This document shows positions 48,187 through 60,059 of a DNA stretch of 64,000 nucleotides, piece by piece. The translations under genes and the position numbers were made by a program. Position 1 is the stretch's first letter. Each line of letters opens with the position of its first letter. Source of the DNA: Syngnathus acus (taxonomy: Eukaryota; Chordata; Actinopteri; Syngnathiformes; Syngnathidae); assembly GCF_901709675.1 (NCBI RefSeq), contig NC_051090.1, positions 1,547,342-1,611,341 on the forward strand, read 5' to 3'. The notes under the pieces are model-generated. The model did no database searches, was not told the DNA's origin, and saw only the letters and a program-made list of their open reading frames with translations.

Positions 48187-48640
48187 CAGGAAGTGGGACT
48201 CTGTTGCTAAGCTATTCCTTCTTCACGCGCAGACACTCCACCGATTGTTACGGCGCTCGTCTCTTTTGCGACTTTCCCTTTCCTGTCCAAGGGCACGAGG
48301 AGAGGGAGAGAAGAAAGAAAAAAAAGAGAGAGAAAAACTCGCCTGGTTCTCGCGTCTTGTTGCGTTGCTGAAAAAAAGTTTTTGCAGTTTCTTTTTTTGG
48401 AGACTGGAGCGGGGACGGGAGAGAAAGTTGCGCCGCTGCTGCTGCTGCGTCAGTGAAGTGAGGTTGTTGCGAAAGTAGTTCGTCCGCTAGGCCCCCCAAC
48501 AGCCTCCACGCCACGCCACGCTCCGCTCCGCTCCGCTCCTGACCCGCGTGCCACCAATGTAAACAAGGCAACATTCTCGGAGAGCTGTCAAATACCGCGA
48601 GACTCCGCACAGACGCTCCAAGTCTCCCACATGGCCCTTG
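48187..48640 (-). promoter_or_regulatory. nek7: Probable NEK7 non-coding exon 1 and CpG-rich promoter
   Basis: On the minus strand a textbook donor (CCTG|GTAAGT) ends at 48187, about 10 kb upstream of the exon 2 acceptor. The DNA above it, to about 48640, is rich in CpG and in tandem CCGCT/CGCTC units (48521-48540), unlike the AT-rich flanks. Mammalian NEK7 also starts with a non-coding exon. The transcription start cannot be fixed from sequence alone, so the upper limit is approximate. Confidence 0.55.
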
Positions 48641-51600
48641 CATGATTTCACTTCATCTCATCACTTAACCTTCTGGTTTTGTTTTATTTGCGCTATAATG
48701 CATTGAAAAAATATCATTAAAATGAATTTTGTATTTGGGATGCAAACCTGTCCAAAATAACGTGTCAAATTTTCCAATAATTTCCTTTGAACAGCAATGA
48801 TTATCCGTCAGCACGGTGTCGATGGTAATTGATGAGAACGCACAAATATCCACTCACGTTTTTACACACTACCCCAAACGCATCATGAGGAAAATCATAA
48901 GGACGTATTGACATTAAAAAAAAAAAATGGAAGTGCAGATTGCAGACTGCCATGTGGAATTGATCATCTTACACGACTGTGATAAAAGCTCCCTGTGCTC
49001 ATTCCATTCATACTGACAAATTCCAAACACTCCACCAGAAACGCATCGCATTGTTAATAATCAACAAGTTAGGTGGGATGCTGTTTTTTTTTTCTCTCTC
49101 CATACTTCAATCGTCTTTTTTGTTAACCTCACTGCAAATATGGAAAAGGGAGAGATGCCAGCAGTGTACAGCCCCTCCAAGCAAGCAAGCAAGCAAGCAA
49201 GCGCCCCCCTCCCTCCCTGCCTTCCCTTCCCTTCTTCTTCTTCAACAACGGTTGAAGATTAAAAGAAACGTCTCGCAGATATCTGTCAATTCGCTCTGTG
49301 AATAATGCTGTGTGGAATTTAATGGCACAAGTTATATTGGGTTTCCACAACACCCACATTTTCTCTCGATAAGATCAATGGCGCTCAGTGACAGATAGGG
49401 ACGCTCTTTTGTATCTTCAAATTTCACGTTTCTGAGGGAATAATTAGATGGATGGATGAGAAGTAACTGCACCCAGAGATCCTCTGGTTCAACACGCGTG
49501 CTTCCCTCCACGTCTGTTTGGTGGAAAAGTGTTTAATAATGGTGGGGAATTTCCATTGTTTTAAAAAAGTGCCTGCCTGTCTGCCTGATGTTCTCCTTTG
49601 AACCAATAGAAAACTTTTTGCGTTCTTTTAGTTGATATTGTTTATTTAACAGAAAGGAGTTCCTTTGGATTAGGGATGGGTTTTTTTTTTCTGTTCACCC
49701 CCTTCCAACTTTTGTGCAGGTAAGTGGCTTGCACAAGGTTCTTCCCGCAGGGTATATGGAGGCAGTTCAAGTGCTGAATTAAAGGAGCCACTTATACTGT
49801 AAATGTGACATCATGATTTAGATGCAATACTTTGACGCCAACTCTTGCTCATTCTTTGGCCAGTCTGTGCATGAAATTACAAACAGTCTGCAAAATGTTG
49901 TCCTCTTATGCACTGCGTGACATTAAAGATGATTAGTTGTGCAACAGGAATCCCAATTTTACTTCACTGGATAAGAAAATATTGACCAGCAATAATATAT
50001 TTTTCAGTACTACTCATTTTCTTTTTTTTTTTAAACAATAATTGTTAATATTTCCTTTGTTTTGGCAATTTTGGGTGGAGGAAGGCCTTGTTTTTCATTG
50101 AAAATGAATATTGGAGGTTGATCGGCGTTTTTGGGCGGGCGGTCGGATGGACGGACCGACAGACAGAGAGCTAGATTGACAGAGCGCTAGATGGACAGCT
50201 AGATGTTGCTGTTTTCCCCTGATGTCTCCCTTTGTGTTGTGGATGTGGCTCAGGGGTGAGGCGTGACTCCGAAGCTGCAGTTGGAGGCGCTGTGATCAGG
50301 TGCAGACTTCACACACGCCGGCAGATGGAGGAGAAAGGAGCTGCGAGCATCCTGAAGCTTTCGCGGGAACTGAGAGGTTACACTGGAGCGCTACAAAGCT
50401 GACCTGTCACGCGCTGACACACACCGGCTTCCCCTTCATGTGCACAACCTGCAGGAGAGAAATGTTGATTCCGTTTTCACGTCGGAGGCAGGCAGCCCGC
50501 ATTTCCATTTTATCGGCTAATTAATGTTGTTTTGTCTTCAAAGCGCAACGGCAGCCCCTTGTTAGCGGCCTTGATCGCAGCATTTTCAAGGTTGCCTAGA
50601 TGTGAAGCGTCACATGATGAATATGTTTAAATATAGAGCACAACAGAAAAATGGACGATTTATGGCGTGCAGAGAGCCATGTGCAAATGAGGCAATGGGA
50701 GCGAGAGAGAGAGAGTTGCTAATCATGTGAAGGACAAAACTAGCATATTGTTTCTGGCATCATCACTCATCAAATCTGTTTTGTGTGTGTTTGTCAATGT
50801 TGTCTTTATCTTGGCACACGTCCAGTAACCTGTTCTGCTTCAACCAGCAGGCAGGCCTCAATATCATACCACACACACACACATCCGACTTCACATGGTC
50901 ACCCCTCTGACGTGTGCGTGTCGGTGCACACCCGTGTCAGCGTGAGGTGTGTGAGGTGAGGTTAAATAGACGCTTAGCAATGAGAGAAAGCAAGTGAGGC
51001 AGAACTGGCGTGATATCACACACACGTACACACACATGTCCCGATGACAATACAGCAACAACACTATCGGAGCAACATGTAAAGTGCTCGTGACCTCAGT
51101 CATCATTGCACACTTGTCACTGTGCCGCTGTCATGTACCGTGTGACCATGTGTGTGTATGGTGTACGTTTTATTTAAAGCCCCGCCCCCTCTTCTTTGCG
51201 GGTTTTGCCTGACTGCAGAAACAACCTGGAGTCAGGACAAAGAAATGGACTTTCCTCTTTGGACACGCTCAAATGTTTCGCACATTGTTGGAATTCTGTT
51301 TATTGGTCCCCATGTGGCCCTCCCGTTTTCTTTATCTTGCTCTTTTTGCTTTTCCTACATGATACACATTCTTCTTCGACTTATTTATTCACTATTTGTA
51401 ATTATTTCTCAAAAGTTCTCCCAAAAATTGGCTGTATTTGTACATTGGCAAACTGTCAATAAAAATGGCAACGGAGGGAGACCAGGTACAGTGAGTCAAG
51501 AATTTTGCGTGTACTAAACAGAACAGGATGTTTTTTCATGATTTATTTCGCAGCGAACAATCACACACTGACTCAACGGAAATAATATACATCTCAAGGA

Positions 51601-52135
51601 TACAGTTAACAATAAGGTGCATGCAAAATGAGAATCTCTTCTTTATGCCTTTTGGTGCCATTCCCTTCGGCGCAGACATCCGGATGGCAAAGCTCCAGCT
51701 CTGCGCTCGTCACATTTGACGGCCATCCTCCTCCTGCTGCTGCTGCCCACTTTCAAGGAGGCCGCCGTGTGCTTGCAAAAAAGGACCCTTGTGGCAACAG
51801 AAAAAACTTGGAGATACTGTAGAAGGAAGGTTCTTGGACCAGTGGGGACAGCAAGTGTGTAGTCGAGATATATACGTGTGTGTGTGTTTGTGTTTGTTTT
51901 GGCTATGTCACAATACATTTTATTGTCCTTCCAAGACAGACATTGAGTGTCATCGTGGTGCGCTCTCTCTCCTTGCTTGATGGATTCAAACAAGACATTT
52001 TGGTGTGGCCAACAACATGTGCTGTACACTTGCAAGTGAATATTTTGATCTCGATATGCTATATCATCATCTAATATTGTCTTTGTCTTCAATGGTGAGG
52101 AACTCCCATCAAAGTTTCCCCCTTCTGTTAATACT
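48641..52135. other. LHX9-NEK7 intergenic region
   Basis: About 3.5 kb separates the last LHX9 exon from the proposed NEK7 promoter. It contains a (CAAG)n tract at 49178-49202, an imperfect GGACNGAC/AGCTAGATG tandem patch at 50140-50205 and several CA/TG tracts. I see no gene. Confidence 0.6.
49178..49202. repeat. (CAAG)n microsatellite
   Basis: There are about six CAAG units in the LHX9-NEK7 intergenic region. Confidence 0.95.
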
Positions 52136-52192
52136 TTAGGGAATTTTCAAACGTCGGGATGTATGGCTGTAATGCCCCAAGATTTGTTCTCC
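52136..52192 (-). CDS. lhx9: LHX9 alternative last exon (LHX9-alpha type truncated isoform)
   Basis: On the minus strand an acceptor (TCTTTCAG) is followed in phase 0 by 18 codons, GEQILGHYSHTSRRLKIP, then TAA at 52138-52136. From memory, the truncated mammalian LHX9 isoform ends in the same sequence with one difference (Gln for the second His). Joined to the homeodomain exon donor at 54730, it gives a 333-residue protein lacking homeodomain positions 47-60 and the C-terminal tail. The exon lies about 1.9 kb beyond the ordinary stop codon. AATAAA on the minus strand at 51924-51919 could be its poly(A) signal. Confidence 0.88.
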   Translation of the reverse strand, partial: GEQILGHYSHTSRRLKIP

Positions 52193-54084
52193 CTGAAAGA
52201 AATGATAGAGTAAGAATATATTAACTACAGAGCAACCTGGCTTTACGGGGTCTGCATTGATTTTGACTTTAGGTTTACCGCGTTACACATAAGTAAATTT
52301 GTAGCATTCTGTCGATTCAAATTCTACAGCCATGATCATGCATTAAAAAAAAGCAAATTGCATTTTTTCCGACTGCAGGGTTTAGATGCAAATCTATGGG
52401 GCATTACGTCAAAAACATCATAAAAGAGGAAATAGAAATTAAAATAGAAGCAAAAATGAGGAACGACCGTCTGTCAAGCGCAAACGCTCTCTCGGCTGTT
52501 GATGTGACAAAAGGGGGAGAGGGGTGGGGGGGAGGGGGGAGAACTGTTTTCAAGAAAGAACACAAAAATGGCAAGTGCAATGAAAAATAAAAAAGCCATT
52601 TAAAGCAAAGTATTGTTTTTTTTTATTCACACAAATTTAATAAGATATATAACAACCGTTTGGTCCATAAATATTTAAGGGGGGGGGGGGGGAAATAGTT
52701 TCTATACACCATCTTTATCAAGAAACAGGGAAACATGGACAATCTTGATAGAACACTTACTGTACTCAACTATTAACACGAAGATCAATATATAAGGTTC
52801 TTGGAACTATATCTGAAAGAGTGCACAAATGCTTTCTATGACATCGCTGCCCCTCCCTCCCTCCCTCCCTCCCTCCCTTCTCTTTTTTTGTCAAAAACAG
52901 GATATACACCATAAAAAGATCTTTGAAAATAAGATGCAAAACAGTACAAAACTAGTGAGGCGTCCGAAGGATGTGAATCAGTTAACAAAGAACACACAGA
53001 ATCCTGAATTTCACAACCTTTTTTCTCCCAAGTTATCTATCGCATAAGGCACGTCGAGTAGAACTGAGTTAGGCATCTACTTCAGCGAGTAGACTCGGAG
53101 TACCACTTTTTGTTCCACAAAAGAACAAACTAGGAAATGTGTCTTCTGCTCCTCTCTTTACTACCTTTCAGCCAGAAGAAACATGCATGTTTCTTTTTTT
53201 TTTTGTTTTTTGGTCTGATCAGTGGCAATATTAGGAGAAAACATGATTTCACCTGCGCCGAACTTCAACTAGTTGAGGTCTTTTTTTTTTTTTTCCAATG
53301 TCAGCTCTACAAATCCAGTCAATTGTTATACTACACTCCCTTTTCCGTTTAAAAAAAAAAAAAAAACATCACCCTGAGCAACATGATAAAACAATAATGC
53401 ACTTTTTACGGGGGGGGGGGGGGGGTGCTTTTGTGCAATTGACTCAATCTGATGATGCGTTTACTGGATTCGATTTACTGCAATTCATCCAGCAGGCCAA
53501 CATGACGTCATTCCATCGACTGCTCTAGCTAATTTTCTGAACCATTTGCCGTCGTCGCAATTGCATTATTGTTTACCTCTGTTTGAATCGATTCCAAAAA
53601 TCTATTTGGGTTTTTAATCATGAAGTCTGATTCAACTGCTGTACAAATAGGAGACATTCAAAAAGAGAATTGAAAGAGTGTTTTTTTTCTTTGTGGATTT
53701 GGAGCCATTTACAGAACATTCGACAAGTTTGCTTCCCAAAGGACAAACAAAAATACAAGTTTGGGAGGGCAAAATTCACCAATTCAGCATGAATTAAAAA
53801 GGGCTCAATTTGTCATCATTCAATACAAATGTACAAATGAAGAATTTCTTTTTTTTTTTCCCGCCCCCAATGATTTTCTGAAAGTCCTTTCCCCAAAGTC
53901 CGTCACTGCCATGAGGTTTCAAATGCTACACATTTGTTCATTGTGAAATAATTTGACGTGGCCACTGCTCTTCTTCTCTCTTCAAAGGAGTCATCTCTGC
54001 TTGATTTAAAGGTCAATTTAAAAAAAAAAGAAAGAAATGAATCAGAGGAAAAATAACAGTTAAAAAAATAAACAGTCTGCTAGC
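52193..54084 (-). other. lhx9: Probable LHX9 3' UTR / alternative intron
   Basis: This is the sequence between the full-length stop and the alternative last exon. It is AT-rich with T runs (as read on the plus strand), a CCCT tract and a 17-G run near 53410. AATAAA hexamers occur on the minus strand, for example near 52619-52626. It would be 3' UTR in full-length transcripts and intron in the alpha form. I saw no protein similarity. Confidence 0.45.
52852..52878. repeat. (CCCT)n microsatellite
   Basis: There are about six to seven CCCT units in the LHX9 3' UTR / alternative intron. Confidence 0.95.
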
Positions 54085-54339
54085 TTAGAAAAGGTTCGTC
54101 AAGGTAGTTTGTGAAGGGCTCCCCGAATCGTGGCTGTCCAAACTAGAGGTGACGGAGGTCACTACAGTAATCGAGGGGTTTGTCAGGTCTGTTAGCGTGG
54201 CCGCGCTGGAGGGGGGGGTCAGGGCCCCACTGTCGGACGAGGGCGGAGGGAGTGAGGTGCCATCAGCCTTATCAACACCTCCATTCTCCTGTCGTAAAAC
54301 GTTCCTTCTGAATTTGGCTCTCGCGTTTTGGAACCAAAC
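54085..54339 (-). CDS. lhx9: LHX9 last exon of the full-length isoform (helix 3 and tail)
   Basis: This segment encodes residues 316-399. VWFQNARAKFRRN completes the recognition helix. The Ser/Thr-rich tail contains LTDLTNPSITVVTSVTSS and ends SPSQTTLTNLF, then TAA (54087-54085). The acceptor is GGTTTGCAG after a 390-bp intron. Confidence 0.96.
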   Translation of the reverse strand, partial: VWFQNARAKFRRNVLRQENGGVDKADGTSLPPPSSDSGALTPPSSAATLTDLTNPSITVVTSVTSSLDSHDSGSPSQTTLTNLF

Positions 54340-55128
54340 CTGCAAACCAATGCCAGGGGTGGCTTTTTACTTTATGCGTTGATGTTACCGCAAGAAATAC
54401 ACAACTACAGCTCAACATGAATTGACACAATATTTGGGGAGTTCAGTATGTCAGCGCCTGGTCCCAGCACAGAAATGAAAAGGGAATGATCAACTTTTTG
54501 GGATGTGCACTCTTCTTTGCAATCAAACGCTAATTCTGCCTCCAAATTACAGCCAAAGCACCCATCTACTAGTAGCTACATCCATCATGGCTCAATGAAA
54601 CAAACAAAAGAAAAATAAATGAGCGTGTGTGGCGGGGGGTGGGGTGGGGGGGGGGGCATGGAGTACGGGGTGGGAGCGGAAACACTCGTGGTCTGATCAT
54701 ACGAGGAAGGCAAACAGATTGGTGCTTACCTGCAGAACTCTTTTGGTCAGGCCCGTCTTCTGGGCCAGCTGCTTGAGGTCCTTAGCGTCCGGGTTGTGGT
54801 TGATGGCAAAGTAGGATTTCATTGTCCGCAGCTGGTGGTGCTTGAAGGAGGTCCGCATGCGCTTGGTCTTCTGCGTCGGCGCGTAGGCCTGCTGGTCTCG
54901 GTCCAAGTGGTCCGCGTCGTTCTCGTTGCAGCCTGTGAGGCATAGAGCGCAGCGCCACGTCAAGCGGGAGCGAAACACAGCAGTCGTCCACATGTTTGTG
55001 TGGTTTGCAAGAATTTTTTTTTTTTTTTAAATAAAGGTTCAACTCAAAAAGGGAATTGCATCGTGTACCACTTGGGTCCAGCTGTGCTGTTATTAATATA
55101 TATATATATATATAGGTGTGTGTATGCC

Positions 55129-55177
<49 letters not shown>

Positions 55178-58100
55178 ATAAACTGAATTAAAAAGCTCAT
55201 ATGACTCATATTTTATACAGACTACTTAAAAAACCCAAATTCCATCCCAACAAATTTGAATATTACATCAGAAACAATCGAAATGATTTCTAATATGGAA
55301 TTAAAAAAAAAAAAGACAGTTCCCTTTTTGAACATCATTTTGTAATCTATAAACTTTGCTCATGTGATTAATGTGTAGTGATTGATGATTAATAATTTTA
55401 AACTCCTCCTCACCACAAAAATGACCATGTTTGTCAATGAAAAGCAGTTAATCTGATATTTCTTTTTCAAATGATGTCAAAGGACGTGTGTTTTGGGGGA
55501 CACTGCTCAAATGGACCTTTTTGAACACAACTACTGCAATCTACTACTTGAATGCATCCATTCAACGGGGCTAACTGCAACTGTTGTTCAAAACAACAAC
55601 ATTGCATTATTGATGCCACCTGTGACAACAACTTGCCATATAAAGCTAACGTGTATGCACTGGAGAACATTGAAGGTGACATTGTTGTCCCCATGTATTA
55701 CAACACTTTTCTTTTATAGTTGTTTGAGACTCAAAACAATAAAAAGAGATGACGTGCAAACATACTTGGCATAATGTGATGTTTCATGTCACCATTGCTC
55801 TGCCTGGCAACGTTTCACACTAATAAAAGCAAGCTTATTGGCATGTGGAACACATTGCGTATTGTTTTATAACAGTTATCCACTAGGGGGCTCTGTATCC
55901 AAAGAAGAGCGAACCTAATGGAGAGGTGTGGAATAACAATACTCAGTAGACTGACTCCACTCTGCGAGCTCGGCGTGTTCAAAACAAGCAAGAAAAGGCT
56001 CACTTGAGACAAATAACATCAAAACAACCGCGGAATCGAATCCTATTTGTAGTAAATGTGAGCTTTTAGATGTGTGAAGAGTGACGGATATTAACATGAA
56101 CATTTGGGGGCGACTACAATGAAAAGGCTGTCAAAGGTTTGTACACATTCAAACTGATTTAGTTCATTTTTAATCATCCCGTTTGATTATTCATCGTTAG
56201 TAATAGCTTTGATCACCATTTTAAGAACATTCATGCCGCATATAGGGACTAAAAATAGGAATATAGAGAAAGCGTTATTTGGAAATATAAGAATATTTCA
56301 GCCTGATTGTGTTTAATGTAAGCATGCATGGTATTTTTGAAAATGCATCCCACCCTACTGTTCCATGAGAAAAGCCCGAATTTGCATAAGGGAATAAAGG
56401 CAACGGAATGATGTTGGTGGGTATCGAGTTGACGCAGTGGCCCGAGAAGAGCTCGCGGCCTGGACCTGGCCGCAGAGCTGGAGGCCCAGCCGGGATTCCA
56501 ATGTCGCTTCCAATTAACGGAGAACAATTAACGCGCAGATTACCCTTCTTCCTCCCCCCATTCATCGGGAGCACAATTCGGCCGCACAATGACTCGCTTA
56601 TCAAGCGCGCACTAATTCGCGGAGAGACACGAAAAATTGGGACGCTCCAGGGTCCAGCGACTCGTAGCAGGGACAAGAGATTTTTTATTTTTTTTAAATA
56701 TAATTCTAAATCCTTTCCACTTACTGACAACCGAGAAAAACAGCGCAAATAGTCTATTTACATATTGAATTGTAATTATTTTTACCTAACAGTTTTTGCA
56801 CATTTACATGTGACTGATGTGAAAATGAACGGATGACAGTAAATTAATTATGAGGTGACTAACGCCATCGTTTACCCTCAGGGCAGATGCATTTCATCCA
56901 GACATGCAACCCTTACATAAATTAACATTTAAACTAGTCATCTATTTCAGTGAATGCCAACCAGTGTGCTGTGAGAGATCATCAGGTGTGTTGCAGGCAA
57001 TTTCAAAAATTATTTTATGACTATAAATAATTTGTCTTGAATAAAAAAAAAAATCTCAAAGTTAAATTGGAGTGGTGTCCCCCAAAACACATCCTATCTA
57101 TGACAGTGATGTATAGTGATGGGCAGAACAATAAATTCTCTTCGACTTGATAGCAATGATACGTTTCATTTTTGTTTGGTTGAGTGCAGTGAGATTTTCC
57201 AAATGTCACATTTTGTCCAAATAATTGTTTATTCTCAACAAGTAATGTCATAACACATTTTTGTTTGTCAATCTATTTCAGTGACATATGCTAATTAAAA
57301 TGCTTGACTTGACGAAAAAAAGTGAGGGTGCCCTAAGTTAAATTTTTGTTTTGCAAATTTTAATAATTTTTTTAGTGTTGGTTTTTTTTTTTTAAAAGAA
57401 TCACGAATGTTTAGAAGCATTTTTTTTCTTACACATGTGATAGAACATCAGTTCCTTGAAACTTTCAATTTTGCTGAATTGATCTCAAAATATTTATTCC
57501 AAATAAATATTTCGCTATCTATGGAAGTGACAGGCAGAACTATTAACTGCTCTTGCAGAAGAAGCCAATTGACAGTTTTTGTGACATTTTTGAGCTGATA
57601 CTGTACTTAGATTTATTTTTATGTCAAAATATGTTTTCACTCAATACAAGCTGCAAAACACAGAATTAATTAGTCCACAAGAGAGATTTTGGTCATGGTA
57701 TATTTGGAAAAATTGGGAACAAGAAAACAAATAGGCAGGTATTTTTGGGAAGCTGTTTTTGCAATGATATATATATATTTTTTATATACGTGCCATGAGA
57801 ATTACTCAAGTATGTTGCAGCAAACTGCAATTTGACTGAATTGACCCAAAACCTTTGTTTATCTAAAAATGCCAGTGACGTATGCAGAATATTTAAATGC
57901 TCTCACTAGATGGCAATTAATTAAGTAGTAAGGTCTTCCTGAAAAATATAGCTACACTCTCATGTTATTCGTGTGTGTGTGTGTGTGTGGGGGGGGGGTG
58001 TTGTGTCTCACCTGTGTTGTAGCTCGGTAAGTCCAAACCCATGGCGGGGCTCTTCCTCTTCCTCGGCCGGCCCTTCTGCGCCGTGCCAGTGCCGTTGAAG

Positions 58101-60059
58101 TAGGGCAGGCCGAGGCCGCCGCCCTTAGCGGCCAACTCGGCAAAGTTGAGCTGGGGGTGGTAGTCGGCTCCCTGCACCAAGCTCTCGAAGTGGAGGCGGC
58201 AGTAGACGAGGCTGTCCTTCATGCCGAAGTGGTCGCCCGTGGTGAGCGTCTTGTTGCACGTGGTGCACGTGAAGCAGCTCAGGTGGTAGACGGAGTCGCG
58301 CGCGCGCATCACCATCTCCGAGGCGGAAATGCCCAGGTGGCAGCGCGCGCACCTCTGCACCGAGAACCTTCTGGAACAGACGCATCGTCAAAAACACTCT
58401 CCCGGGATGCACAAACACGCACACGTATATTGACTTGTGCTGCCAAACAATATGTCACGTCCTAATATCAAATGATTAATAATTAGCTTTAAATTGCGGC
58501 AGGAACGTATTTTCCCCTAATTAGCATATGAGCAAAGATGGCAACACTTTTTAAAAAACATTCCCAATGTTTGACTTTATGTGTGTAACGTGATGAATAT
58601 TTTGTACTTTTTCTACATATGAAATAAATCCTCCCATGTATCATCATTATGGCTCGCCACATTCAGCGTAAAAAAAGATGGCGATTTAAAGAGACAGCCT
58701 ACATATTTGCATTTAAATTGCTCATATTTTGCACGATATTTGTTCTGAGTCATTTCTTAAAAGCACACAGATTCAACTATATGACAACCACTAATATATT
58801 TGTTTTTCCAGCCCATTTATTATTTTACAGAAAAATAAAAGCTGCACTAACAAATGACTCTTTTCACGCAATTTTTACATTTACACATCGTGAAGATTAA
58901 AAGAAACACATTCATGCGAAATAAAAAGCGGTGGTAAAATAAAAAGAACGATTTTCATCCAATTTGTCTTTTATCGTTGAAAACATATGAGTCGTAATAA
59001 AGCATATATTTCGGATGGATTTGACATTGCTACAAGACGTCGTTCGTTCGTATACACCTTACCTGTAGTAATCCTCTTTGCAGTAGATGCTGCCATCCTT
59101 GGCGAAACACGTTAGCTCCGACTCCAGCGCTAATTTACATTCACAGCATTTGAGACAACGCAGGTGCCACTGTTTGTCCACGGCCAGGAGGTAGTATCTG
59201 TCCGAGATCTTGCCCCCGCAGCCGGCGCACAGAGCGGGCTTCTCCGGGCTCATGGAGGGCATGGTCTGGAAACAAGCCATACACCGTCAGAAAAACGAAA
59301 CCTTTTTGCCATATTGGGAATAATATGACCATGGAGGCATACATGTTTCCATGTAGTTCTATGTTTTTTTTTTTTATAATTGATATTTACGTGCATCGCC
59401 TTAGTGAGACAAAGCAGACCAAAAATCTGCACATTTGATTCCAAAACAAATATATCTTGTTCAAGAGAAAAATCTGCCATGTTCTGCCCAATGTCATGTG
59501 CACAATATTTTTTCATGTGCATCAGTTACTAATTCAATAGAAAAGCACATTGTGTTATTTATTTATCTTTTTGCAAGTGTTGCAATCACATGTACTGTAA
59601 AACCAGTTATCTTGGGCTTGGTCATTAAAAAAAAACTATAATTACTCATTGTGTCACGTAATTAAGGCTACTCCTACACGTAATGTTGAAACGTAAACGC
59701 TTTTAGTTGTTAGAGACTGTTAAACATCCATTATTTGTCAGGGTAAGAAATTGAAATTGCTCGCTTATTATTTTACGACAAATATTCTGAGCTGGAAGAG
59801 CCGACTTGCATGTGTATCTCAGCCGTCAAGCCCTTTGGAAATGTTTTGATTGCACTTGAATTGAAAGGCCTGGCCTCACCGTCTCTCTGCCGTTGATCTG
59901 CATGCTTTTGGCCAGGCGAGACTCCGACTTGGACCTTCTCTCCATCTCCTCCATGATCCCTTGGATGTGGTCCCCGGAGATCCCGTGGAAAAGCATGGCT
60001 CCCTGTCCTGGGCGCAACGTGCGAGCGGCTGCTTCTGCCTTGCAGCCCACCACGTCCAT
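54085..60059 (-). CDS. lhx9: LHX9, LIM-homeodomain transcription factor (complete, 5 coding exons)
   Basis: Coding segments, in transcript order, are 60059-59880, 59265-59063, 58370-58012, 54932-54730 and 54339-54085. They total 1200 nt and encode 399 residues plus TAA; human LHX9 has 397. Domains are an N-terminal MLFHGISGDHIQGIMEEM segment (22-39), LIM1 from CAGC at 73 to about 126, LIM2 from CARC at 135 to about 191, a basic linker GRPRKRKSP, the homeodomain at 270-329 with WFQNARAKF, and a tail ending SPSQTTLTNLF. The protein is a nuclear DNA-binding regulator of gonad, limb, retina and forebrain development that works with LDB cofactors through its LIM domains. The N terminus and C-terminal tail match LHX9, not LHX2. 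All splice sites are GT/AG and the phases agree. The gene lies upstream of NEK7 on the same strand. Confidence 0.97.
54730..54932 (-). CDS. lhx9: LHX9 exon encoding homeodomain helices 1-2
   Basis: This 203-nt exon encodes residues 249-315: CNENDADHLDRDQQAY, then KTKRMRTSFKHHQLRTMK, ending at LTKRVLQ, which is homeodomain position 46. The donor CAG|GTAAGC at 54730/54729 is shared by the full-length and the truncated isoform, since both downstream exons enter in phase 0. Confidence 0.96.
54933..58011. other. lhx9: LHX9 intron before the homeodomain exon
   Basis: This 3.1 kb intron is AT-rich. It contains a TA/AC compound microsatellite (55096-55175), a CTCF-like motif at 55880-55893, a GC-richer patch at 56430-56660 that includes paired TTAACG/CAATTAACG motifs, and a GT/poly-G tract at the 3' splice side. 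I see no separate gene. Confidence 0.7.
55096..55175. repeat. (TA)n-(AC)22 compound microsatellite
   Basis: A TA tract (55096-55114) is followed after a short GTGTGTATGCC segment by 22 AC units (55132-55175). It lies in the LHX9 intron before the homeodomain exon. Confidence 0.95.
58012..58370 (-). CDS. lhx9: LHX9 exon encoding LIM domain 2 and basic linker
   Basis: This 359-nt exon encodes residues 129-247 plus split codons. RFSVQRCARCHLGIS opens LIM2, which closes near CRLHFE. A linker follows with AAKGGGLGLPYFNGTGT and the basic GRPRKRKSP motif. The exon is GC-rich (many CpG) within AT-rich introns. The acceptor is TGTTCCAG and the donor ACACAG|GTGAG, which lies next to a GT/poly-G microsatellite. 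Confidence 0.96.
59063..59265 (-). CDS. lhx9: LHX9 exon encoding LIM domain 1
   Basis: This 203-nt exon encodes residues 61-127 and two bases of the next Arg codon: TMPSMSPEKPALCAGCGGK, then ISDRYYLLAVDKQWH, CLKCCECK, and the end at YCKEDYY. The paired Cys/His/Cys/Asp zinc ligands of a LIM domain are all present. The acceptor is TTTCCAG and the donor TACAG|GTAAGG. Confidence 0.96.
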
